A program made the position numbers and the translations under genes. Below, piece after piece: positions 26,854 to 34,435 of a stretch of DNA of 50,399 bases. The stretch spans positions 1-50,399 of the forward strand of contig NZ_KB906285.1 in assembly GCF_000381265.1 (NCBI RefSeq), in the 5' to 3' direction. The notes beneath the pieces are model-generated. The model made no database searches, was not told the origin of the DNA, and worked only from the letters and a program-made list of their open reading frames with translations. This DNA is from Curvibacter lanceolatus ATCC 14669. GTDB taxonomy: Bacteria; Pseudomonadota; Gammaproteobacteria; Burkholderiales; Burkholderiaceae_C. The stretch's first letter is position 1; every line of letters starts with the position of its first letter.

Positions 26854-27930
26854 ATGAAGACCTACGCGATTGCAACCATCCCCGGCGACGGCATCGGCAA
26901 GGAAGTGGTGCCCGCAGGGCAGGTGGTGATGCAGGCCCTGGCGGCCACCAGCACGGGCTTTCGCTTCGAGTTCGAGAACTTCGACTGGGGCGGCGACCAC
27001 TACCGTCGCCATGGCGTGATGATGCCTGCCGATGGCCTGGAGGCGCTGCGCCGCAAGGACGCCATCCTGTTCGGCTCGGCCGGCGACCCCGACATCCCCG
27101 ACCACATCACCCTGTGGGGCCTGCGCCTGAAGATCTGCCAGGGCTTTGACCAATACGCCAATGTGCGGCCCACCCGCATCCTGCCCGGCATCGATGCACC
27201 GCTCAAGCGCTGCCGCCCCGAAGACCTGAACTGGGTCATCGTGCGCGAGAACTCCGAGGGCGAGTACTCGGGCGTGGGCGGGCGGGTGCACCAGGGCCAC
27301 CCGATCGAGGCCGCCACCGATGTGACCATGATGACCCGGGTGGGCGTGGAGCGCATCATGCGCTTTGCCTTCCGCCTGGCGCAGTCGCGCCCGCGCAAGC
27401 TGCTGACCGTGGTCACCAAGAGCAACGCCCAGCGCCATGCCATGGTGATGTGGGACGAGATCGCCGCCCAGGTGGCGCTCGAGTTCCCCGACGTGAAGTG
27501 GGACAAGGAGATCGTCGACGCCGCCACCGCCCGCATGGTGAACCGCCCGGCCACGCTGGACACCCTGGTCGCCACCAACCTGCATGCCGACATCCTCAGC
27601 GACCTGGCCGCCGCCCTGGCCGGCAGCCTGGGCATTGCGCCCACCGGCAACATCGACCCCGAGCGCCGCTACCCCTCGATGTTCGAGCCCATCCACGGCT
27701 CGGCCTTCGACATCATGGGCAAGGGCCTGGCCAACCCGGTGGGCACCTTCTGGTCGGTGGTCATGCTGCTGGAGCACCTGGGCGAGCACGCGGCGGCGCG
27801 CCGTTTGATGGCCGCCATCGAGGCCGTCACCGCCAACCCGGCCCTGCACACCGGCGACCTGGGCGGTCAGGCCACCACCCAGCAGGTGACCGAGGCGGTG
27901 TGCACCCACCTGGGCGCCCCCGCCCACTGA
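26854..27930 (+). CDS. Tartrate dehydrogenase/decarboxylase or D-malate dehydrogenase (TtuC/DmlA family)
   Basis: 358 residues, as E. coli DmlA (about 361). Beta-decarboxylating dehydrogenase marks: N-terminal 'IATIPGDGIGKEVVPAG', substrate loop 'VRENSEGEYSGVGGRVHQG', NAD/metal segment 'VTKSNAQRHAMVMWDE', 'NLHADILSDLAAALAGSLGIAPTGNI', and 'FEPIHGSAFDIMGKGLANPVGTF'. 'GGDHYRRHGVMMPADGLEAL' favours TtuC/DmlA over isopropylmalate dehydrogenase. Ribosome site CGGAGAC (26839-26845). Divergent LysR and a following Bug receptor form a hydroxy-dicarboxylate uptake and oxidation unit. Confidence 0.9.
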   Translation: MKTYAIATIPGDGIGKEVVPAGQVVMQALAATSTGFRFEFENFDWGGDHYRRHGVMMPADGLEALRRKDAILFGSAGDPDIPDHITLWGLRLKICQGFDQYANVRPTRILPGIDAPLKRCRPEDLNWVIVRENSEGEYSGVGGRVHQGHPIEAATDVTMMTRVGVERIMRFAFRLAQSRPRKLLTVVTKSNAQRHAMVMWDEIAAQVALEFPDVKWDKEIVDAATARMVNRPATLDTLVATNLHADILSDLAAALAGSLGIAPTGNIDPERRYPSMFEPIHGSAFDIMGKGLANPVGTFWSVVMLLEHLGEHAAARRLMAAIEAVTANPALHTGDLGGQATTQQVTEAVCTHLGAPAH

Positions 27931-28018
27931 ACCCAGCGAGCTGAGAGCCCGCCCTGGCGCCTTGCCGCAGGGCGGGTCAGGCCGCCGCATGGGGCCTCAA
28001 AAATACAAGGAGACAGAC

Positions 28019-29035
28019 ATGACTTCACAGAGACTGGGGGCCGCCGTGCCCAGCCGGCGGCGGGTGTTGCAGGCCGCCATGGCTGCGATCACCGCCATCA
28101 CCGCCATCACCCCCTTCACCGGGGCGCAGGCCCAGCAGACCTGGCCCTTCAAGCCGGTGACCCTGGTGGTGCCGTTTCCGCCCGGGGGCACCACCGACGT
28201 GCTGGCGCGGGCCCTGGGCACCGCCCTGGCCAAGAGCCTGGGCCAGCCCGTGATCATCGACAACCGCCCGGGCGCGGGCGCCACCATCGGTGCCGACTAC
28301 GTGGCCAAATCCAAGCCCGATGGCTACACCCTGCTGATGGGGGCGGTGCACCACACCATTGCCACCAGCGTCTACAAAAAGCTGCCCTACGACTTCCAGA
28401 AAGACTTTGCCCCCATCACCACCGTGGCGGTGGTGCCCAACGTGCTGGTGGTCAACAGCAGCACGCCGGTGCGCAACGTGGCCGAGCTGGTGGCCCTGCT
28501 CAAGGCCCAGCCCGACAAGGGCACTTACGGCTCCAACGGCAATGGCACGGCCCAGCACCTGATCGGCACCCAGTTTCAGAACAGCACGGGCGTGGCGCTG
28601 ACCCACATCCCCTACAAAGGCAGCGGCCCGCTGGCCACCGATTTGCTGGGCGGCCAGATTCTGATGTCCTTTGACACCATCACCCCGGTGCTGCAGCACA
28701 TCCGCAGCCACAAGCTGCGGGCCCTGGCGGTCACCACCGCCACGCGCTCGCCCGCGCTGCCCGAGGTGCCCACGCTGGACGAGGCCGGCCTCAAGGGCTT
28801 CAACATCGGCACCTGGTTCGGCGTGCTGGCGCCGGCGGGCACGCCGCGCGACATCGTGGCGCGCCTCAACACCGAGATGGTCAAGGTGATCCAGTCGCCC
28901 GAGTTCATCAAGCGCATGGACGAGATCGGCGCCCAGCCCGTGGGCGACAAACCCGAGGACATGGCCCGCACCCTCAAGACCGAGACCGAGCGCTTTGCCG
29001 AGCTGGTCAGGGTGGGCAAGGTGGTCATGGAGTGA
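28019..29035 (+). CDS. Bug-family tripartite tricarboxylate transporter receptor (TctC-like)
   Basis: 338-residue periplasmic solute receptor. The N-terminus has twin arginines (SRRRVLQAAMAA) and a hydrophobic core ending AQAQ, then 'WPFKPVTLVVPFPPGGTTDVLARALG' and 'LGQPVIIDNRPGAGATIGADYVAKSKPDGYTLLMG', the defining Bug segments (read across two pieces). Strong ribosome site (AAGGAGACAG). It lies 88 bases after the tartrate/D-malate dehydrogenase, so tartrate or malate is a likely ligand by context. No membrane TctA/B genes are nearby, which is common for Bug proteins in Burkholderiales. Confidence 0.93.
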   Translation: MTSQRLGAAVPSRRRVLQAAMAAITAITAITPFTGAQAQQTWPFKPVTLVVPFPPGGTTDVLARALGTALAKSLGQPVIIDNRPGAGATIGADYVAKSKPDGYTLLMGAVHHTIATSVYKKLPYDFQKDFAPITTVAVVPNVLVVNSSTPVRNVAELVALLKAQPDKGTYGSNGNGTAQHLIGTQFQNSTGVALTHIPYKGSGPLATDLLGGQILMSFDTITPVLQHIRSHKLRALAVTTATRSPALPEVPTLDEAGLKGFNIGTWFGVLAPAGTPRDIVARLNTEMVKVIQSPEFIKRMDEIGAQPVGDKPEDMARTLKTETERFAELVRVGKVVME

Positions 29036-29123
29036 GCGCTGCGGCCATCCGGTGCCGCAGGCCCCGCCGGGCTTCTATCCCGAGCGCCACACGGGTGATC
29101 TGCACGGCTTCTATAGTGCCGTC

Positions 29124-29510
29124 ATGACCCACCCGAACCGCCCCACCTCGCCCTCATGGCCCCAACCTGCCACCCTGGCCCGATCCGCACCCACGCGCCG
29201 CCTGTGGTTGCTGACCGCCCCCGCCCTGGCGCTGGGCGTCTGGGCCCTGGCCCCGCGCCGGGCCCAGGCCCAGATGGCCGCCAGCTTGCTCGAAGAATCT
29301 GACCCCGGCGCCCAAGGCCTGGCCTACCGGGCCGACGCAGCCAAGGTGGACCCGGCCAAGAACCCCACCTACAAACCCGGCCAGACCTGCGCCAACTGCT
29401 CGCTGTACGCAGGCGACGCGGGTCAGCCGCAGGGCGGCTGCGCCTTGTTCTATGGCAAAGAGGTGGCGGCCGCGGGCTGGTGCAACGCCTGGGAGCGCAA
29501 GGCCGGCTGA
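29124..29510 (+). CDS. High-potential iron-sulfur protein (HiPIP)
   Basis: 128-residue precursor with a long N-terminal export signal (Arg pair, hydrophobic 'LLTAPALALGVWALAP', cleavage near AQAQ). The mature part carries the four [4Fe-4S] cysteines in HiPIP spacing: 'GQTCANCSLYAG', 'GGCALFYG', 'AGWCNAW'. Periplasmic one-electron carrier between the bc1 complex and oxidases or photosynthetic centres. Start ATG 29124 preferred because it begins the export signal. Single gene, no obvious partner adjacent. Confidence 0.93.
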   Translation: MTHPNRPTSPSWPQPATLARSAPTRRLWLLTAPALALGVWALAPRRAQAQMAASLLEESDPGAQGLAYRADAAKVDPAKNPTYKPGQTCANCSLYAGDAGQPQGGCALFYGKEVAAAGWCNAWERKAG

Positions 29511-29541
29511 GGCGGCCGGCGAGGGTGGCGAGGCGTGGCGC

Positions 29542-30117
29542 TCAGCGCCCGTTGCGCACCAGGCGCACCGGCAGCTGCGATTTCTTGGCCACCTCGCCAT
29601 TCATCTCGCCCGTGCCCAGGTCCACCGACCAGCCCTGCAGAAAGCTGAGCCGGTTCACCGATTCGCCCGACACCCCGCGGCTGATGTTGTCATAGCGGTA
29701 GGCGTTCACGCTCTGGCCATTGGTGCGCGTGGTGGACGACCAGTGCCAGCCCAGGGGCGCATCCGGAAACAGCTTGGGGTCCAGGCCCTCGTCCTGGCGG
29801 TTGAGCTTGACCAGGCGTTGCAGTTCTTTGGCCGTGGGCAGGCGCCACGCCAGGCCGCTCTCGCGCTGGCGCTCGGTGGCGCGTTGCATGGCCTCGGCCC
29901 GGGTCAGCAGCACAGGGCGGTCCAGGCAATGCTTGCCGCTCCAGCGCATGCCCTCGGCGCAGCGCGCCCAGATCAGGCCAGAGGCCGTTTCCTGCACCTC
30001 GTCGCCGTCCGGATCACGGGCTTGCAGCGCGGCAGGCTCGGGCGAAGCCGCCTGGGCGCAAACGGCCCCACCGAGCAGCAGAACAAACACCAATGAGCGG
30101 GGCAGGGCAGAGATCAT
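29542..30117 (-). CDS. DUF1566 (Lcl C-terminal-type) secreted protein
   Basis: 191 residues: signal peptide of about 23 residues ending AQAA, then a DUF1566 domain recognised by 'ETASGLIWARCAEGMRW', 'WRLPTAKELQRLV', 'GWHWSSTT' and the closing 'LPVRLVRNGR'. Two cysteines (ARCAEG, KHCLDR) may pair. These proteins are periplasmic or surface exposed, with a lectin-like fold suspected; no enzymatic role is known. Stands alone, converging on the HiPIP gene. Confidence 0.82.
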   Translation of the reverse strand: MISALPRSLVFVLLLGGAVCAQAASPEPAALQARDPDGDEVQETASGLIWARCAEGMRWSGKHCLDRPVLLTRAEAMQRATERQRESGLAWRLPTAKELQRLVKLNRQDEGLDPKLFPDAPLGWHWSSTTRTNGQSVNAYRYDNISRGVSGESVNRLSFLQGWSVDLGTGEMNGEVAKKSQLPVRLVRNGR

Positions 30118-30253
30118 GATCTGGATTGTGCCCAGCCCCTTTGCGCCTCAGCTTGCGTTTCTTCAAATGGCTTGCACATTCGCTCGCCACAATGAATGGG
30201 CACAGGCCCCCCGCAGGGGCGGCAGGTTGCATGACAGTTCAAGGAATCGTTTC

Positions 30254-30769
30254 ATGATCAAGGTTTCGCGGGAGTGGGCCACGCCGCTCACCATCGGTGT
30301 GTTTGGGTTGATGGGGGTCACCGGCCTGCTGATGTTCTTCCATTGGGACAACAGCCTGCAGAAGACCCTGCACGAATGGGTGGGCTGGGGGATGGTGGCC
30401 GCGGTGGTGGTGCACGCGCTGGCCAACTGGCTGGGCTTCAAACGCTATTTCAAGCCGGGCCCGGCCCTGTGGGTCATGGCGCTCTTTGCCCTGGTGTTGG
30501 CTGGCTCCTTCGTGCCCTGGCCGGGTGGCGCCCCAAAAGGCCCCTCCACCCCGGGCCTGGCTCTCCAGGCCGTGTCGGGCGCGCCCATCCGCCTGCTGGC
30601 GCCCCTGTATGGCAAGACGCCTGAGCAGGCCCGGCAGGCCCTGACACAGGCCGGCATCACGCTGGCTGACGACGAGGCCAGCCTGGCCAGTGCCCTCGGC
30701 AAAGACCGTGAGCGTCTGGGCGTCGCCCTCAGGGCACTGGCGCAAGGTGGGGCTGGCGCGCCGCGCTGA
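30254..30769 (+). CDS. DUF4405-like membrane protein (small cytochrome b-like)
   Basis: 171 residues with three hydrophobic helices (about 10-30, 45-63, 73-90). The first two carry histidines at 'FFHWDNSLQKTLHEWVGWGMVAAVVVHALANW', which in this family could ligate haem. After the helices comes a soluble tail with a Pro/Gly linker and a helical end ('KTPEQARQALTQAGITLADDEASLASALG') resembling a small helix-turn binding module. Divergent from the DUF1566 gene. Function not established. Confidence 0.72.
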   Translation: MIKVSREWATPLTIGVFGLMGVTGLLMFFHWDNSLQKTLHEWVGWGMVAAVVVHALANWLGFKRYFKPGPALWVMALFALVLAGSFVPWPGGAPKGPSTPGLALQAVSGAPIRLLAPLYGKTPEQARQALTQAGITLADDEASLASALGKDRERLGVALRALAQGGAGAPR

Positions 30770-30804
30770 CATTCAGGCGGATACACGGGGCGCCTGCTGG
30801 GGGT

Positions 30805-30832
30805 GATATGAGGGCTGATCGCCCCTGATATC
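30805..30832. promoter_or_regulatory. Inverted repeat upstream of the FliD-like gene
   Basis: GATATGAGGG (30805-30814) faces CCCCTGATATC (30822-30832), pairing with one bulge and one mismatch. It sits about 43 bases before the next start codon and could be an operator or leader hairpin. No known consensus recognised. Confidence 0.35.
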
Positions 30833-30874
30833 CGGCGATGGCGATGCACGGCAGCAGGTAATGTCGGGTGTGTC

Positions 30875-31591
30875 ATGAACATCAACACCGCCTACCTCAG
30901 CTCGCTCCTGGGTTCTTCGGCCTCCACGGGGTCCGGGTCTCAGGCCACGCAAGCGACCGGCGCCCTGGCGGCGGCCTCGGCAGCGCTCTCCAAGACGGCC
31001 ACCCGCATCCAGGCCGATGCGACCGCCACCACGGCGCAACTGTCGTCATTCGGGCAGCTCAAGTCGGCCTTGGCCAGCAGCCAGACCGCCGCACAGGCCT
31101 TGACCAAGCTGTCATCGGCTTCGTCTGCCACGGATGTGACCCAGGCCATGGGCGACTTTTTCAACGCCTTCAATGCGGCGGTGAAGGCCGCCAAGACCAC
31201 GGCCGCCGTGCCCGGCTCGGCGCAGGCCGCGCAAGCGGCGGGGCGGGTTGGCCGTGACCTCGATGGCGCCTTGACCGGGGGCGTGGCCAACCAGAACGCC
31301 ATGAACAAGCTGGGGCTGTCGGTTCAAGCCGACGGCACCCTGAAGCAGGACGCCAGCAAGTTCGCCGCGGCACTGGCCAAAGACCCGGCAGGGGTGGCGG
31401 CGGCGCTGGCCCAACTGGGCAAACAGGTGCAGACCGCCGCCAGCAAGGAACTGGCCAGCGACGGCAATGTCGGCAACAGCGTGGCCAAGCTGACCCAGCA
31501 CAGCAGCGCCTTGACGCAGCAGCAAAAGGCCATGCTGACCCTTCAGCAGAGCACGGGCTTGTCGGTCTACCAAAACGCAGCGAGCCAATAA
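30875..31591 (+). CDS. FliD-like flagellar hook-associated/capping domain protein
   Basis: 238 residues, Ala/Ser/Thr-rich and helical, without a signal peptide. The segment 'MNKLGLSVQADGTLKQDASKFAAALAKDPAGVAAALAQLG' (read in two pieces) matches the FliD C-terminal pattern in which 'LGI..DGTL..D..KL..AL..DP..V...F' recurs. Helical ends resemble D0-type coiled coils of axial proteins. It is about half the size of FliD and stands alone without flagellar genes around it, so its role is uncertain. A terminator-like hairpin follows 9 bases after the stop. Confidence 0.6.
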   Translation: MNINTAYLSSLLGSSASTGSGSQATQATGALAAASAALSKTATRIQADATATTAQLSSFGQLKSALASSQTAAQALTKLSSASSATDVTQAMGDFFNAFNAAVKAAKTTAAVPGSAQAAQAAGRVGRDLDGALTGGVANQNAMNKLGLSVQADGTLKQDASKFAAALAKDPAGVAAALAQLGKQVQTAASKELASDGNVGNSVAKLTQHSSALTQQQKAMLTLQQSTGLSVYQNAASQ

Positions 31592-31600
31592 AGAAATGCC

Positions 31601-31624
31601 CCTGGCTGGAATGCCCCAGCCAGG
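31601..31624 (+). terminator. Terminator-like hairpin after the FliD-like gene
   Basis: CCTGGCTGG (31601-31609) pairs perfectly with CCAGCCAGG (31616-31624) around a six-base loop. No T-run follows; instead the truncated ligase sequence begins almost immediately, suggesting that a rearrangement removed the original downstream flank. Confidence 0.6.
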
Positions 31625-31644
31625 CGCGGTGCTCGCAGCCCGGC

Positions 31645-32322
31645 GTGTTCCCGAACGCCTTTGTGCAGGAGAACTTCGGCATGAGCGAGGGCCTGCTGAT
31701 GTTCGTGCGCCGTGGCGACAGCGAAGAGGTGCTGCTGGAGACCTGCGGCCGCCCGGTCTGCCCCGATGATGAGGTGCGGCTGATCGACGAAGAAGGCCGC
31801 GAAGTGGCCGACGGCGAGGTGGGCGAGCTGGCCTGCCGCGGCCCCTACACCTTGCGGGGCTACTACGGCGTGCCCGAGTACAACGCCCGCCAGTTCACCG
31901 CCGATGGCTTCTACCGCAGCGGCGACCTGATGCGCAAACACCCCTCGGGCAACTACATCGTCGAGGGCCGCAAGAAAGACCTGATCAACCGCGGCGGCGA
32001 AAAGATCAGTGCCGAAGAGGTCGAGAACCTGATCCTCATGCACCCGGCGGTGCAAAACGTGGCCTGCGTGCCCATGCCCGACCCGGCCCTGGGCGAGAAG
32101 ATGTGCGCCTTCGTGATCCTGCACCCAGGCCAGCGGCTGGACCTGCCGGCGCTCAACGCCTTCCTGCAGCGCCAGGAGATCGCCAAGTTCAAGCTGCCCG
32201 AGCGGCTGGAGCTGCTGCCCGAGTTCCCGGTGTCCACCTTCGGCAAGGTGTCCAAGAAGGCCCTGGGCGAGCAGATTGCGGCCCAACTTGCCGCCGAAGC
32301 CCGCGTCCCCGCCTCAGCCTGA
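31645..32322 (+). pseudogene. AMP-dependent acyl/aryl-acid ligase, 5'-truncated (C-terminal half only)
   Basis: About 225 residues corresponding to the C-terminal part of a DhbE/EntE-like aryl or acyl ligase. It starts at the A5 region ('NAFVQENFGMSEG'), keeps 'GELACRGPYTLRGYYG', the A7/A8 motifs 'GFYRSGDL', 'EGRKKDLINRGGEKISAEEVENL', and the A10 lysine region 'FGKVSKKALGEQ'. The roughly 300 N-terminal residues with the phosphate loop are missing; upstream lies the hairpin of the FliD-like gene. Without them the protein cannot adenylate a substrate. Probably a deletion remnant at the head of the acyl-CoA operon. Confidence 0.85.
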
Positions 32323-32383
32323 ACCCTGCACGGGCCGCCGTGGCCCGTGCCCTGCCCACCCCTCATTGAAACCGGAGCATCCC

Positions 32384-33227
32384 ATGCGCATCATCGATCT
32401 GCACTGCTACCCAGGCACCCAGACCTGGATCGACTCACAAGGCCCGTACCCCGAGGCCCTGGCCACCTACTGGAAACGCGACTGGGTCGCCAAGTCCGAA
32501 CGGGAGGTTGTGGCCGAGTTCACCGCTGCCGGCGTCGAGGCCTGCATGGTGGCCCTGGACCTGGAGACCACCGTGGCCACGCCCCCCTGCACCAATGACT
32601 ACGTGAACGGCTTCTGGCAACGCAACCGCCCCCGGGTCATCCAGTGCTGGGGCGCCATCGAGCCCGCCAAGGGTGAGATCGCCATCCGCCAGGCCCGGCA
32701 CGCCGTCAATGAGCTCGGCTTCATGGGCTTTCACTTCCACCCGATCATGCAGCACTTCGCGGTCAACGACCGCCGCTACTACCCGCTGTTTGAAGAGATC
32801 AACGCCCTGGGCGCTGCGGTGATGCCCGACGTGGGCACCACCGGCATGGGGGCCGGCATGCCCGGTGGCCATGGCGCCAAGCGTGCGCCACGCCCACCCC
32901 GGCGCCATCGACGAGCTGGCGGCCGACTTCCCCCAACTCAAGATCATCATGGCCCACCCGGGCTGGCCCTGGGTGGACGAGACCACGGCCGTGGCCCTGC
33001 ACAAGGGCAATGTGTACTGGGAGATGTCGGGCTGGGCGCCCAAGCACTTTCCGGGCAACCTCAAGGTCGACATCCGCGGCCGCCTGCAGGACAAGATCAT
33101 GTTCGGCAGCGACTACCCCAGCCTGCCGTATGAACGCATCCTGCGCGAATGGGCCGAGCTCGGCTACAGCGATGCGGTGATGGAGAAGGTCATGCACGGC
33201 AATGCCGAGCGGGTGCTGGGGCTGTGA
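32384..33227 (+). pseudogene. Amidohydrolase (ACMSD/resorcylate-decarboxylase type), one-base frameshift
   Basis: Starts MRIIDLHCYPG with ribosome site CCGGAG. Frame one runs to 'EEINALGAAVMPDVGTTGMGAGMPGG', then loses homology; a second frame from about 32883 continues 'VRHAHPGAIDELAADFPQLK', 'MAHPGWPWVDET', 'KIMFGSDYPSLPYERI' to the stop. Removing one C at about 32882 (AAG-C-GTG) restores a single protein of about 280 residues with all metal-site segments. The stop overlaps the thiolase ATG (TGATG). Either a real mutation or a sequence error; if intact it would act on an aromatic or cyclic acid in the same pathway. Confidence 0.82.
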
Positions 33228-34435
33228 TGCAGCAGGTCTACCTTTGTGATGGCCTGCGCACCCCGGTGGGCCGCTATGCCGGTTCGCTGTCGGGCATCCG
33301 CACCGACGACCTGGGCGCCCTGCCGCTGCAGGCCCTGATGGCACGCCACCCCGGCTACGACTGGGCGCGTGTGGACGAGGTCTACATGGGCTGCGTCAAC
33401 CAGGCGGGCGAGGACAACCGCAACGTGGCCCGCATGAGTGCGCTGCTGGCCGGCCTGCCCGTCGGCATCGCTGCGGCCACCGTCAACCGCCTGTGTGGCT
33501 CGGGGCTGGAGGCCCTGGCCAGTGCCTCCCGGGGCATTGCCAAGGGCCAGCTCAAGGCCGCCCTGGCCGGCGGCGTGGAGAGCATGAGCCGTGCCCCGCT
33601 GGTGATGCCCAAGGCCGGCACGGCCTTCTCGCGCCATGCCGAGGTGCATGACAGCACCATCGGTTGGCGCTTTGTGAACCCGCGCATGCAGGCGCTGCAC
33701 GGCACCGACGCCATGTGCGAGACCGCTGAGAACGTGGCGCAGAAGTTCGGCGTCTCGCGCGCCGACCAGGACGCTTTTGCCTGGCGCAGCCAGCAGCGTG
33801 CCACCGCGGCCCAGGCCCAGGGCCTGCTGGCGCCCGAGATCCTGCCGGTGCCGGTGGCGGGTGCCCGCAAGGGCGAAAGCCGCCTGTTCGAGCACGATGA
33901 GCACCTGCGTGCCGACACCACGCTGGAAAGCCTGGCCCGCCTGAAGCCGGCCTTCCGCGAAGGCGGCACGGTCACCGCCGGCAATGCCTCGGGGGTCAAC
34001 GACGGCGCGGCGGCCTTGTTGCTGATGGGCGAGAGCGAATTGGCCCAGGGTGCGTTCAAGCCCATGGCCCGCATCCTGGGCGTGGCCACCGCCGGGGTGG
34101 AGCCGCGCCTGATGGGCATTGGCCCGGTGCCGGCCGTGCGCAAGCTGCTGGCGCAGACCGGCCTGTCGATCAGCGACTTTGACGTGATCGAGCTCAACGA
34201 GGCCTTTGCGGCCCAGGGCCTGGCGGTGCTGCGCGAACTGGGCCTGCCGGACGATGGCGAGCACATCAACGCCTGGGGCGGGGCCATTGCCTTCGGCCAC
34301 CCGCTGGGCATGTCGGGGGTTCGGCTGGCCCTCACGGCGGCCCGCCAGCTGCAGCGCATCGGGGGGCGCTATGCCCTGTGCACCATGTGCATCGGCGTGG
34401 GCCAGGGCATTGCCCTGGCGATGGAGCGGGTGTGA
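33227..34435 (+). CDS. Acetyl-CoA acyltransferase (thiolase, PcaF-like)
   Basis: 402 residues, complete. The acyl-accepting cysteine is in 'NRLCGSGLEAL' (Cys90); the catalytic His in 'GGAIAFGHPLGMSGVRL' and the second Cys in 'ALCTMCIGVGQG' are present, as is 'ELNEAFAAQGLAVL'. 'VNQAGEDNRNVARMSALLAGLP' resembles beta-ketoadipyl-CoA thiolases. Cleaves a 3-ketoacyl-CoA to acetyl-CoA and a shorter acyl-CoA. Overlaps both neighbours by a few bases (start TGATG, end GTGA), so it is translationally coupled in the damaged operon. The only undamaged gene of the set. Confidence 0.92.
   Translation: MQQVYLCDGLRTPVGRYAGSLSGIRTDDLGALPLQALMARHPGYDWARVDEVYMGCVNQAGEDNRNVARMSALLAGLPVGIAAATVNRLCGSGLEALASASRGIAKGQLKAALAGGVESMSRAPLVMPKAGTAFSRHAEVHDSTIGWRFVNPRMQALHGTDAMCETAENVAQKFGVSRADQDAFAWRSQQRATAAQAQGLLAPEILPVPVAGARKGESRLFEHDEHLRADTTLESLARLKPAFREGGTVTAGNASGVNDGAAALLLMGESELAQGAFKPMARILGVATAGVEPRLMGIGPVPAVRKLLAQTGLSISDFDVIELNEAFAAQGLAVLRELGLPDDGEHINAWGGAIAFGHPLGMSGVRLALTAARQLQRIGGRYALCTMCIGVGQGIALAMERV

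Noticed and set aside
26761-27990. 409-residue minus-strand frame opposite the tartrate dehydrogenase
   Set aside because: Shadow frame; no ribosome site or domain.
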